Origin: Streptomyces sp. MUM 178J
GTDB lineage: Bacteria; Actinomycetota; Actinomycetes; Streptomycetales; Streptomycetaceae
Length of the DNA stretch: 64,000 bases
Direction: 5' to 3'
Assembly: GCF_022414575.1 (NCBI RefSeq)
Contig: NZ_JADWYQ010000012.1
Location: 76,534-140,533, forward strand
This document shows positions 37,656-46,148 of this stretch, one piece after another; the first letter of the stretch is position 1, and the number at the start of each line of letters is the position of its first letter. A program made the translations under genes and the position numbers. Under the pieces are notes generated by a model that saw nothing but the letters and a program-made list of their open reading frames with translations, made no database searches and was not told the origin of the DNA.

Positions 37656-39200
37656 ATGCGCGTCATGGCCCAGGTCGCGATGGTGATGAACCTCGACAAG
37701 TGCATCGGCTGCCACACCTGCTCGGTCACCTGCAAGCAGACGTGGACCAACCGCACCGGCGTCGAGTACGCCTGGTTCAACAACGTCGAGACCAAGCCCG
37801 GCGTCGGCTACCCCCGCCGCTACGAGGACCAGGAGCGGTGGAAGGGCGGCTGGATGCTCGACAAGCGCGGACGTCTCGTCCTGCGCTCCGGCGGCCGGGT
37901 CAAGCGCCTGCTGTCCCTGTTCTCCAACCCCGATCTGCCGTCCATAGAGGACTACTACGAGCCGGTCACCTACGACTACGACAACCTCGTCAACGCCCCG
38001 GCCGGCCGGGACATGCCCGTCGCCCGACCGCACTCGGTCCTCACCGGCAGGCCGACCGCCATCACCTGGGGCGCCAACTGGGAGGACGGCCTCGGCGGCG
38101 CACCCGAGCACGCCGGCGGCGACCCCAACCTCGCCGGCGAGTGGGCCCAGAAGGTCAAGTTCGAGTTCGAGCAGACCTTCCTCTTCCACCTGCCCCGGCT
38201 CTGCGAGCATTGCCTCAACCCGGCCTGCGTCTCCGCCTGCCCGTCAGGCGCGATGTACAAGCGAGTCGAGGACGGCATCGTGCTCGTCGACCAGGACCGC
38301 TGCCGCGGCTGGCGGATGTGCGTGACCGCTTGCCCGTACAAGAAGGTGTACGTCAACCACGCCACCGGCAAGGCCGAGAAGTGCACCTTCTGCTTCCCCC
38401 GCATCGAGGCCGGCCAGCCCACCATCTGCTCCGAGACCTGCGTGGGCCGACTGCGCTACCTCGGCGTGCTTCTCTACGACGCCGACCGTGTCGGCGAGGC
38501 CGCCGCCACCCCGGACGACAAGGACCTGCTCGACGCCCAGCGCGGTGTCTTCCTCGACCCGCAGGACCCCGAAGTGCGCGCGGCAGCACGTGAGTCGGGC
38601 ATCCCGGACGACTGGCTGGACGCCGCCCGCCGCTCCCCTGTCCACGACCTGGTCATACGCTACAAGGTGGCGTTGCCCCTGCATCCGGAGTACCGGACGA
38701 TGCCGATGGTCTGGTACGTTCCGCCGCTTTCCCCCGTCCTGGACGCCGTCGACGCGGCGGGCGGGAATCAGGACGACCCCGACCACGTCTTCGCGGCCGT
38801 CACGCGGCTGCGCATCCCGCTGGAGTACCTGGCGGAGCTGTTCACCGCCGGTGACAGCGATGTGGTCGGCGGGGTGTTGATGAAGCTCACCGCGCTGCGC
38901 TCCTACATGCGCGAACGCACCCTGGGCGAGGCAGGTGACGAGGCGGTGCTGCAGGCCGCCGGGCTCAGCGTGCGCGAAGCGGAGGACCTGCACCGGCTCC
39001 TTGCCGTCGCCAAGTACGCCGACCGGTACGTCGTCCCCGCCGCGCACAAGGAGGACGCCGCCGCTCTGGCCGCGACGGAGAACCGCTGCCCGGTCGAGTC
39101 ACCGGGCGAGCCGTCCGAGACCGGTGCCCGGCGCGTCATGCTCGGCTTCCCCACCCTGCGCCGCCGTACGTCCGAAGCACCCGCCGGAGGCCACCCGTGA
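37656..39200 (+). CDS. narH: Respiratory nitrate reductase beta subunit
   Basis: 514 residues. Four Fe-S clusters are read from CIGCHTCSVTCK, CEHCLNPACVSACP, CRGWRMCVTACPY and CTFCFPR...CSETCVGR; the Trp in CRGW marks the [3Fe-4S] centre, as in all NarH. It carries electrons from the NarI hemes to NarG. The ATG lies one base after the narG stop. Confidence 0.97.
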   Translation: MRVMAQVAMVMNLDKCIGCHTCSVTCKQTWTNRTGVEYAWFNNVETKPGVGYPRRYEDQERWKGGWMLDKRGRLVLRSGGRVKRLLSLFSNPDLPSIEDYYEPVTYDYDNLVNAPAGRDMPVARPHSVLTGRPTAITWGANWEDGLGGAPEHAGGDPNLAGEWAQKVKFEFEQTFLFHLPRLCEHCLNPACVSACPSGAMYKRVEDGIVLVDQDRCRGWRMCVTACPYKKVYVNHATGKAEKCTFCFPRIEAGQPTICSETCVGRLRYLGVLLYDADRVGEAAATPDDKDLLDAQRGVFLDPQDPEVRAAARESGIPDDWLDAARRSPVHDLVIRYKVALPLHPEYRTMPMVWYVPPLSPVLDAVDAAGGNQDDPDHVFAAVTRLRIPLEYLAELFTAGDSDVVGGVLMKLTALRSYMRERTLGEAGDEAVLQAAGLSVREAEDLHRLLAVAKYADRYVVPAAHKEDAAALAATENRCPVESPGEPSETGARRVMLGFPTLRRRTSEAPAGGHP

Positions 39201-40015
39201 GCCCGCTGCCCGCCACCATTCCCGACCTCGTCCGCACCCGTGTCCGGGCCGCAGTGCGCCGCCCGGGCCGCGCGGCCCGCCCGGGACGTCCGACTCCGCT
39301 CACGCCGGAAGAGCCTCAGGACCGGGCGCTGATGCTGCGGCTGCTGTCGCTGCTGCTGCAGTACCCGGACGCCGAGCTCGCCGACTCCCGCCCGGTGTTG
39401 ACCGCGGCCGCCGAAGTGCTGCCGTCCTCGCCCGCCACCGAGCACCTGGCCGCCTTCACCGCCTGGTTCACCGGCCAGGAGCCGGAGGCGCTGCAGCGGC
39501 ACTACGTCGAGATGTTCGACCTGCGTCGCAAGAGCAGCCTCTACCTCACCTACTACCTGCACGGCGACACCCGCCGCCGCGGAATGGCCCTGCTCACCCT
39601 TGCACAGCGCTACCGCGCCACCGGATGGGACACCGACGGCGGCGAACTCCCCGACCACCTCCCGGTCGTCCTGGAGTTCGCCGCACTCACAGGCCCGCGG
39701 TCCGGTGAGGCACCGCTGCGCCGGCACCGACGCGGCCTGGAACTGATCCACCACGCTCTGACCGACGCCGACTCCCCCTACCGGCACGTCCTGGCCGCGC
39801 TGCTCACCCTGCTGCCACCGCCTACCGAGGCGGACCGCGCGGCGGTAGCCCAACTCGTCGCCGAGGGCCCACCGAACGAGGAGGTCGGCCTCGACCCCTA
39901 CGGGGCCTATGGAGACGGTGAGTTCGCCCCGCCGGGCACCTTCGTGCCGCCGGCTCCCGCTCCGCCGACCCGGGTACCGCCCGCGCCGACCATCCGCACG
40001 GAAGGCCCCCGATGA
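39197..40015 (+). CDS. narJ: Nitrate reductase maturation chaperone
   Basis: 272 residues, starting at a GTG that overlaps the narH stop by 4 bases. The chaperone core (residues 40-210) has LLSLLLQYPD, LQRHYVEMFDLRRKSSLYLT and YYLHGDTRRRG, the usual NarJ features. It holds NarG for molybdenum cofactor insertion and is not part of the final enzyme. A proline-rich tail of about 45 residues follows. Confidence 0.95.
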   Translation: MSPLPATIPDLVRTRVRAAVRRPGRAARPGRPTPLTPEEPQDRALMLRLLSLLLQYPDAELADSRPVLTAAAEVLPSSPATEHLAAFTAWFTGQEPEALQRHYVEMFDLRRKSSLYLTYYLHGDTRRRGMALLTLAQRYRATGWDTDGGELPDHLPVVLEFAALTGPRSGEAPLRRHRRGLELIHHALTDADSPYRHVLAALLTLLPPPTEADRAAVAQLVAEGPPNEEVGLDPYGAYGDGEFAPPGTFVPPAPAPPTRVPPAPTIRTEGPR

Positions 40016-40794
40016 ACGCCGCGTTCTCCCCGTCGGCCGCCTCTCCGGCGAGCGGTGCCGATCTGCTTCTGTGGGTTGCCGTTCCCTACATCTGCCTCGC
40101 CGTGTTCGCCGTCGGACATGTCTGGCGCTATCGGCAGGACCAGTTCGGCTGGACCTCCCGTACCACCCAGCTCCTCGAACACCGCTGGCTGCGCTGGGGC
40201 AGCCCACTGTTCCACATCGGCGCCTTCATGGTGATCGCCGGCCATGTCGTGGGCCTGGCCGTTCCCGACTCGTGGACCGGGGCCGTGGGCATCACCGAGC
40301 ACGCGTACCACACCACGGCCGTCTGGGCGGGTTCGGTGGCGGGCGTCGCCATGGTCGCCGGCCTGGGCATGCTGTGCGCCCGCCGACTGCTGACCCGCCG
40401 GATCCGCCTCGGCACCGACCGCAGCGACAAGCTTCTCTTCCCCCTGCTGTCCGCCACTGTCCTGCTGGGCATCACGGCCACGGCCGCTCACAATGTCTTC
40501 GGCCCCGGCTACGACTACCGCGAAACCGTCTCCGTCTGGTTCCGCGGCCTGTTCGTCCTCCGGCCGCAACCGGAGGCCATCGCCGGGGCTCCGCTGCTGT
40601 TCCAGCTGCACGCCCTGACCGCCTGCCTGCTCTTCGCGGCCTGGCCCTTCACCCGGCTGGTACATGTGTGGAGTGCCCCGATCGGATACCTCGCCCGCCC
40701 GTACCTGGTCTACCGTCGGCGAGCCGCACCGGCGCCGGCCCGTCCGACCGGGGACCGGCCCCGACCGGCCCCCGGCTCCCGGCGAGCGGCATGA
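40012..40794 (+). CDS. narI: Respiratory nitrate reductase gamma subunit, cytochrome b
   Basis: 260 residues with five membrane helices. Heme-ligating histidines lie in SPLFHIGAFMVIAGHVVG and QLHALTACLLFAAWPFTRLVHVWS. It takes electrons from quinol and anchors NarGH to the membrane. ATGA overlap with narJ. An 8-bp perfect hairpin follows 45 bp downstream, ending the operon. Confidence 0.95.
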   Translation: MNAAFSPSAASPASGADLLLWVAVPYICLAVFAVGHVWRYRQDQFGWTSRTTQLLEHRWLRWGSPLFHIGAFMVIAGHVVGLAVPDSWTGAVGITEHAYHTTAVWAGSVAGVAMVAGLGMLCARRLLTRRIRLGTDRSDKLLFPLLSATVLLGITATAAHNVFGPGYDYRETVSVWFRGLFVLRPQPEAIAGAPLLFQLHALTACLLFAAWPFTRLVHVWSAPIGYLARPYLVYRRRAAPAPARPTGDRPRPAPGSRRAA

Positions 40795-40838
40795 GCCGCG
40801 GATCCGCACTCGCGCCGGACGCCACCCGTCGTCGGCCG

Positions 40839-40859
40839 CGAGAACCTCAGTGGTTCTCG
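40839..40859 (+). terminator. Hairpin after narI
   Basis: CGAGAACC (40839-40846) and GGTTCTCG (40852-40859) form a perfect 8-bp stem with a 5-base loop, 45 bp after the narI stop. No T-tract, as is common in streptomycetes. Confidence 0.55.
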
Positions 40860-40974
40860 CCGAACTGCGCTGTGCCTTGGCCAGGACCGACAGGCCGTAG
40901 AGGTCGCAGGGGTCGGACCGGCGTGAGGCCGGCAGCGTCAATGACGCTGCGTGGTGACCGGGTCGGCGGAGGAG

Positions 40975-41604
40975 TCATGTCGAGCGCGTGAGGGTGTCGA
41001 CCTGGGCGGCGAGATCAGGGTGGGCGGCCGTCAGGTGGGGGCGGGTGGCGGCCAGGGGGCCCAGGAGGGCGGCGGGGTCGTCGCAGGCGAGGGCCGCGTG
41101 GAGCTGCCCGACAGCGGCGCGGACGGCGACCGGGAGATCGGTGAGAGCCGTGATCTGACCGGCCAGGCGCCGCAGGTCGGCCGCGTTGCGGCGGGCCCGG
41201 CTGGCGGCCACGCGGTCGGCGGCGCGGCGTTCGCGCGTGGCCGTCACGCGTTGCTCGCCGGTGGTTCCGGCGGGGCCGGGACGGCCGCGCAGGTAGCGGC
41301 GCTCGGCGGCCTGGCGGCTGGCCACGCCGAGAGGGAGAGCGAGGTCGGCCCAGCTGGCGCCGGCGTCGCGGGCCGTTTCGATCAGGCCGGTCTCCCATAC
41401 GGCGAGCTGCTCACGCACCTGCCGCAGCAGCATCAGGGAGGCCAGCGCCTGCTCCGGGCTGGCTGCCCCCGCGTCGTCGGCATCCTCGCGCTGAGCGTCG
41501 CGTACGGCCTTGTTGATGGCCTCCAGGGCCGCTGCGGCGGCGAGGAAGGAGGCCGGGCCGTGGACGTCGGCGCCGGACGAGGGCGGCTGATTGATCGGGG
41601 TCAC
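40975..41604 (-). CDS. rheA: RheA-like thermosensing repressor of hsp18
   Basis: 209 residues from the GTG at 41604, preceded by GAGAGAGG. The middle part [38 protein letters not shown] is a helix-turn-helix. It lies divergently from an hsp18 gene with a TGTCATC-N5-GATGACA palindrome between them. This is the arrangement known for Streptomyces albus RheA, a repressor that senses temperature directly. The identification rests on this synteny and the exact operator as much as on the protein itself. Confidence 0.85.
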   Translation of the reverse strand: MTPINQPPSSGADVHGPASFLAAAAALEAINKAVRDAQREDADDAGAASPEQALASLMLLRQVREQLAVWETGLIETARDAGASWADLALPLGVASRQAAERRYLRGRPGPAGTTGEQRVTATRERRAADRVAASRARRNAADLRRLAGQITALTDLPVAVRAAVGQLHAALACDDPAALLGPLAATRPHLTAAHPDLAAQVDTLTRST

Positions 41605-41619
41605 GGACACCTCTCTCGG

Positions 41620-41676
41620 GTTGTCACCGCATCGATGACAACCATGTTTGTCATCCATTGGATGACATGTTACAAC
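41620..41676. promoter_or_regulatory. hsp18 promoter with RheA operator
   Basis: A perfect 19-bp palindrome (41649-41667, TGTCATC-cattg-GATGACA) is the RheA operator. It overlaps a likely promoter for hsp18: TTGTCA (41648-41653), 17-bp spacer, TACAAC (41671-41676). A second palindrome with 7-bp arms GTTGTCA/TGACAAC (41620-41642) sits just before the rheA start and may serve autoregulation. Confidence 0.75.
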
Positions 41677-41733
41677 GGTGTCAGTGAGGCGCATTGGCAG
41701 CTACTGCCTGAACCTGCTGGAGGTGTTTTCACA

Positions 41734-42165
41734 ATGTTGATGCGCACCGACCCCTTCCGTGAGCTGGACCGGCTGGCCCAGCAGCTGATGGGCCCGGGCA
41801 CCTGGTCGAAGCCGTCGGCGATGCCGATGGACGCCTACCGCGAGGGCGACGACTACGTGGTGGCCTTCGACCTTCCCGGCGTCAGCCCGGACGCGATCGA
41901 CATCGACGTCGAGCGGAACATGCTCACTGTCAAGGCCGAGCGGCGGCCGGCGGCGAAGGCCGACGACGTGCAGATGGAACTGTCCGAGCGGCCGCTGGGC
42001 GTCTTCTCCCGCCAGATCGTGCTCGCCGACACGCTCGACACCGAGCACATCCAGGCCGACTACGACGCGGGTGTGCTGACCCTGCGCATCCCGATCGCCG
42101 AGCGTGCCAAGCCTCGCAAGATCTCCATCGGCGTCGGCTCCGGCCGCAAGGAGATCTCCGGCTGA
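41734..42165 (+). CDS. hsp18: Small heat shock protein Hsp18, alpha-crystallin family
   Basis: 143 residues. The alpha-crystallin domain (about 30-130) has [20 protein letters not shown], the LTVKAERR strand and the terminal [21 protein letters not shown] with the I-x-I-type anchor. It is an ATP-independent holdase that binds unfolding proteins at high temperature. GGAGG lies 11 bases upstream of the ATG. Expected to be silent at normal temperature under RheA. Confidence 0.95.
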   Translation: MLMRTDPFRELDRLAQQLMGPGTWSKPSAMPMDAYREGDDYVVAFDLPGVSPDAIDIDVERNMLTVKAERRPAAKADDVQMELSERPLGVFSRQIVLADTLDTEHIQADYDAGVLTLRIPIAERAKPRKISIGVGSGRKEISG

Positions 42166-42285
42166 CACCTGCCGGACAGGTGCGGAGGACGGGCACCAGC
42201 TCTCCCTCCCATCCCGCCCTCCGCACCCCGCCCTATCCCGCCCTCCGTACCCGCGCCGTCCGAAGAAGAAGGGGCGGCGGCTGGG

Positions 42286-42471
42286 ATGACTCTGCGACGC
42301 GAAGCCTTCCTCGACCAGGTGCAGGAACGTGGTGAGTACAGCACGGTGGAGGAAGCCGAGCGGGCGGCCCGCGTGGCGCTCGCCCTGCTCGGTGCGCACC
42401 TGGTCGGCGAGGTGTGCGCCCGGCTCGCCACGCGGCTGCCGGAGGAGTTCGCCCTGATCCTGCCCGTGTGA
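42286..42471 (+). CDS. DUF2267-type protein, half length
   Basis: 61 residues: REAFLDQVQERGEYSTVEEA and the following helix ending LATRLPEEFALILPV match the first half of DUF2267, which is usually about 130 residues with two similar halves. The stop comes after the first half. GGCGGCTGGG precedes the ATG. Function unknown; DUF2267 genes often follow stress genes such as this hsp18. Confidence 0.65.
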   Translation: MTLRREAFLDQVQERGEYSTVEEAERAARVALALLGAHLVGEVCARLATRLPEEFALILPV

Positions 42472-42556
42472 CGCAGACGACCGGCTGCCGGGAAAAGGGG
42501 GGCCACATCTCAGGTCGTCACCGGACGCCCCCCTCCCGGCACACCGGGACGAAAGA

Positions 42557-42942
42557 ATGTTCAACTTGGACCGCATGCAGAAGGAAAGGCCCGTGCACCT
42601 CGTCGGGATCGGCGGATGCAACACGAGTGCGCTGGCCGGCGCGCTTCACCAGCGCGGCTACACGGTCACGGGCTTCGACATCGCGAACGGCCCCAACGTG
42701 CGGGCACTCACGCAGGCGGGGATCCAGGTGTCCATCGGACACGCCAGTTCCAACCTGTCCGACAGCACCCAGCTCGTCGTCGCGTCCCTCGTCGCGGTGG
42801 GCCGTACGAACCCGTAGGTCCTCCAGGGCGAGGAGTGGGGGTGAGGACGGTCGACCGGGCGGAACTGCCGGCCGCCATCATGGCGCAGCACTCCGAGTCC
42901 ATCGCCGTCTCGGGTGCCTTCCAACTTCTTCTCGGTCGCTGA
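42557..42942 (+). pseudogene. MurC-like Mur ligase fragment with stop and frameshift
   Basis: The first part reads PVHLVGIGGCNTSALAGALH and IQVSIGHASSNLSDSTQLVVA, the nucleotide-binding N-domain of UDP-N-acetylmuramate-alanine ligase. A TAG interrupts at 42816-42818. A different frame from 42841 continues with VRTVDRAELPAAIMAQHSES and IAVSGA, which is where MurC reaches its ATP loop (GTHGKTTT), but the sequence ends at 42942 before it. So it is a truncated, frameshifted remnant, not a working ligase. Confidence 0.7.
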
Positions 42943-43445
42943 ACCGGCGGATCGACCCGACGGCGGTCCGGTATGCGTCACGGGTCGTTCGTCACTGACG
43001 CAAGAGAGCCGCCGGGTCCGAGGAAACCTCCCAGCCGTTCGGGCTGGAGATGAAGGAGCGGACATGCGGGCGTGGGGGGCCGAGTGCGCCCCGGCGGCTC
43101 CGTTCGCCTGCTCACCGCTCTCTTTGTGGTCGAACCGGCGGGCGGCTGTGGGGATGTGCAGGTCGAGACGTTACGCCCCCCTTGCCTGGACACCTTTCTT
43201 GTGGTGTGCAGCTTTTCGTCGGACCTGAAGGCGGAGGCGGGGTCGCTTGGCTGTACTCGACTTTACATATTGTCTTATTTGTTTCTCGTTCCCTTGTAGT
43301 GCCATCCGGTGATGCGGATAACTAGGTGCGGCGTCCGCTTCTGCCTCGGGTTCCCGACGAGCCCTGGGCAGGCTGTCAGCGCATCGGATGTGCCGTGCGC
43401 CGTCGGCCAGGGAAGCAGTCGTGATTCCTGACTTGAGGAGAGGTC
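42943..43445. other. Gene-free stretch before the lasso peptide cluster
   Basis: No convincing coding region. A short hairpin (CCAGCC/GGCTGG, about 43031-43048) and a locally AT-rich segment (about 43255-43300, with TTTACATATTGTC) are present. The latter is the best place for the cluster promoter, but no clean -35/-10 pair can be assigned. Confidence 0.4.
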
Positions 43446-43556
43446 ATGAAGAAGGCCTACGAAGCGCCGACGCTCGTCCGGCTCGGGACGTTCCGGAAGA
43501 AGACCGGGCTCCTGCAGAGCTCCGGCAACGACCGGCTGATCCTGAGCAAGAACTGA
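43446..43556 (+). CDS. Citrulassin-type lasso peptide precursor
   Basis: 36 residues. The leader MKKAYEAPTLVRLGTFRKKTG has the YxxPxL recognition element that the RRE protein binds and Thr at the penultimate position. The core would be LLQSSGNDRLILSKN, 15 residues. It matches citrulassin A (LLGLAGNDRLVLSKN, as I recall) at 11 of 15 positions. Asp8 would close the ring onto Leu1, and Arg9 is the residue that is converted to citrulline in citrulassins. GAGGAGAGG precedes the ATG. Too short to be found by length-based gene calling. Confidence 0.92.
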   Translation: MKKAYEAPTLVRLGTFRKKTGLLQSSGNDRLILSKN

Positions 43557-43582
43557 CGACCGACGGTTCCTGACCTGACGTC

Positions 43583-45421
43583 ATGACTGAACTGCACGCG
43601 AGTGCGGGGACGGGCCCCGGCGACGCGCACTTCGCGGTCTTCACCGATCGCGAGGACGCGGCCGCCGTGGCCCGCTCCTTCGCCCACCCAGGCACACGCG
43701 TCCTCAAACACCCCTCCGGCAGGCCCTGGCTGGTGGGGAAGTGGGACGAGGCGGAGGCCGTCACGGCGTACGCCGGCAGCGCGGCCCTCGCCATCATCGG
43801 CTGCTGCCCGATCGATGCCGCCGCATTGGAGCGCCACGCCGCGCGGTTGCGCGATCTGGCGGAACTGGACGTGCTGGCTCGTTCCCTGCCCGGCAGCTTC
43901 CACCTCGTTGCCGCGTTGGACGGCGGCCTCAGGGTGCAGGGAACGGCGTCCGGGCTCCGGTTGGTCTTCCACGCCGCCGTGGACGGCATACGGGTGGCCG
44001 CCACCCGCGCCGACATACTCGCCGACACGCTCGGTGCCGCCCCCGACGAGCAACGACTGGCGGTGCGGCTGCTGTGGCCGGTCTCCTATCCGCTGTTCGA
44101 GACATCGCTCTGGCGCGAGGTCACTGCTGTTCCTCCGCAGGACGCACTGATTGTCGGAGCAGACGGGCGCAGTGCGCGTCACTCGCGCTGGTGGACGCCA
44201 CCGGAGCCGGTCCGCACCCTTGCCGACGGCGCTCCGTTGGTCCGCGAGGCCCTGACCGAGGCGGTTGATGCCCGCACCCGCCAAGGCGGTGTGGTCAGCT
44301 GCGACCTTTCCGGCGGCCTGGACTCCACCTCCATCTGCTTCCTGGCCGACCGCTCCACCGCCAAGGTGGTGGCGAGCACGTGGCCGGGGCGCGATCCCGC
44401 TGACACCGACCTGTACTGGGCCGAGCAGGCCGCGAAGCGCCTGCCGGACGTCGAGCACGTGGTGTGGGACGCCGACGCCTCGCCGCTGGTGTACGACGAT
44501 CTGCTCGGCATCGACGACCTGCTGGACGAACCCACCATCGGGGTCATGGACCGCTCACGAGTCCTGCACCATCTGCCGGGCATGGCCGCGCGGGGCAGCC
44601 GGCTGCATCTGACGGGCATCGGCGGCGACCACGTGGCCTGGTGCTCCGAGGCGTACTACCACCGGCTGCTGCGTACCCGGCCGCTGTTCGCGCTGCGGCA
44701 GCTGCGCGGTTTCCGGGCCCTGTGGCAGTGGCCCCTCGGCGCCATGGTCCGCGCGCTGGCCGACTCCCGCCCGTACGGGAGGTGGCTCGCCGACACCGCC
44801 GGTCACCTGCGAGACCCGGCCCCCGCCACCGTCAGCACCAGTCTCGGCTGGGGCATGCCCCCACGCCTCTTCGACTGGGTGACCCCCGAGGCCGAACGCA
44901 TGGCCAAGCGGGCGCTGCGGGAGGCGGGTGCAACGGCCATGCCGCTGCACCCGGACCGCGGAATGCACGCTGACCTGGAGCAGATCCGCTCCTGCACCCG
45001 CATCATTCGCCAGTGGGACCGCATGGCCGCCAAGGCGGGCGTGCCGATGGCCTCGCCGTTCCTCGACGACCGCGTGATCGAGGCGTCCCTCGCCGTGCGG
45101 CCCAGCGAACGCGTGTCCCCCTGGCAGTACAAGCCGCTCCTGACCGCGGCGATGCGGGGCATCGTGCCCGAGGCGTGCCTGCGGCGTGCCAACAAGGCCG
45201 CCGCCTCCATGGACGCGGCAGAGGGACTGCGTCGGCACCGCGCCGACCTGCTGGCGCTGTGGGAGAACTCCCGGCTGGAACAACTCGGCCTGGTCGACGG
45301 GAACGCGCTGCGCCAGCTCGCCCAGCGCCCCTCCGCCCCTGGTCTGCGCGACGCCATCCTCTACTCCACCATCGCCTCCGAAGTATGGCTTCGCGGCCTG
45401 TCCCCCGCCCGCACCAGCTAG
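43583..45421 (+). CDS. Lasso peptide macrocyclase, asparagine synthetase-like
   Basis: 612 residues. N-terminal glutaminase-like domain without a catalytic Cys at position 2, then an ATP-pyrophosphatase domain with SGGLDSTSI near residue 247. The later GIGGDHVAWCSE and SPFLDDRVIEASL blocks are typical. It adenylates Asp8 of the core and joins it to the Leu1 amine to lock the ring. It begins 26 bp after the precursor stop. Confidence 0.95.
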   Translation: MTELHASAGTGPGDAHFAVFTDREDAAAVARSFAHPGTRVLKHPSGRPWLVGKWDEAEAVTAYAGSAALAIIGCCPIDAAALERHAARLRDLAELDVLARSLPGSFHLVAALDGGLRVQGTASGLRLVFHAAVDGIRVAATRADILADTLGAAPDEQRLAVRLLWPVSYPLFETSLWREVTAVPPQDALIVGADGRSARHSRWWTPPEPVRTLADGAPLVREALTEAVDARTRQGGVVSCDLSGGLDSTSICFLADRSTAKVVASTWPGRDPADTDLYWAEQAAKRLPDVEHVVWDADASPLVYDDLLGIDDLLDEPTIGVMDRSRVLHHLPGMAARGSRLHLTGIGGDHVAWCSEAYYHRLLRTRPLFALRQLRGFRALWQWPLGAMVRALADSRPYGRWLADTAGHLRDPAPATVSTSLGWGMPPRLFDWVTPEAERMAKRALREAGATAMPLHPDRGMHADLEQIRSCTRIIRQWDRMAAKAGVPMASPFLDDRVIEASLAVRPSERVSPWQYKPLLTAAMRGIVPEACLRRANKAAASMDAAEGLRRHRADLLALWENSRLEQLGLVDGNALRQLAQRPSAPGLRDAILYSTIASEVWLRGLSPARTS

Positions 45422-45453
45422 GGCAAGTCACCGGAGAAAGGCAGTCACCCACC

Positions 45454-45708
45454 ATGGCATTGCGGTTCGGCCCCGATGTCTCCACCGCGGAGACCGACTA
45501 CGGCACCGTCCTGCTGGACCAGCGCAGCGGAGACTACTGGGAGCTCAACCCCACCGGCACCCTGGTGGTGCAGACCCTCCTCGACGGCGGCGACGAAGCC
45601 TCGGCTGTCGACGCGATCGTCACGGAGTTCGACATCGACCGGGCCCGGGCGCAGCAGGACGTTTCCGCTCTTGTGCAGGAACTGCGGACGTCGGGGCTGG
45701 CCAGATGA
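45454..45708 (+). CDS. Lasso peptide RRE protein (B1, PqqD-like)
   Basis: 84 residues of the PqqD-like RiPP recognition element: VLLDQRSGDYWELNPTGTLV, then VDAIVTEFDIDRARAQQDVS. It binds the leader and presents the precursor to the B2 peptidase. ATGA overlap with B2, GGAG upstream. Size and order are those of split-B actinobacterial lasso clusters. Confidence 0.94.
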   Translation: MALRFGPDVSTAETDYGTVLLDQRSGDYWELNPTGTLVVQTLLDGGDEASAVDAIVTEFDIDRARAQQDVSALVQELRTSGLAR

Positions 45709-46148
45709 CGACACCGAGCGCCCTGGAGCGACCGACCGGCGTTCCCCTCGTCCGGCGCCTTGCCGCTCGCCTCGTCCTGCTCCCCGCCCTCGCGCTGTCG
45801 CTGCTGCCACCGCGCCGGATCCGCGCCGTCCTCGGCGTCGTAAGCCGCGGCGCCACGCCGGCCACCGCCACACGGGCGAGGAACGCCCGGGACGCGATGT
45901 GCGCGGTCAGCCTGCTGTGCGCCGGTCCGAAGGGTTGTCTGCCCCGCTCGCTGGGCGCCGCCCTGCTGTGTCGGCTCACGGGCAGCTGGCCTACGTGGTG
46001 CACTGGGGCGAGTGTGGTGCCTCCCTTCAACGCGCACGCCTGGATCGAGGCGGAGGGCCGGCCCGTCGGCGAAGGCGTACCGGACGACTACTTCGCGCGG
46101 TTGATCGCGGTGGGGCCCGTGACGCCGAACCGGCCGCCTTCCCCATGA
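45705..46148 (+). CDS. Lasso peptide leader peptidase (B2, transglutaminase-like)
   Basis: 147 residues. The Cys protease of the transglutaminase fold: Cys78 in GPKGCLPRSL and His111 in PFNAHAWIEAEG; the third residue of the triad would be an acid near 115-120. It removes the leader after the GlyThr-type site so the macrocyclase can act. The segment SWPTWCTGASVVPP between Cys and His reads slightly off the usual pattern, but the frame is intact. Confidence 0.9.
   Translation: MTTPSALERPTGVPLVRRLAARLVLLPALALSLLPPRRIRAVLGVVSRGATPATATRARNARDAMCAVSLLCAGPKGCLPRSLGAALLCRLTGSWPTWCTGASVVPPFNAHAWIEAEGRPVGEGVPDDYFARLIAVGPVTPNRPPSP

Noticed and set aside
33989..37795. A 1268-residue minus-strand open frame across narG
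   Set aside because: Antisense shadow of narG, which has all expected cofactor motifs on the plus strand.
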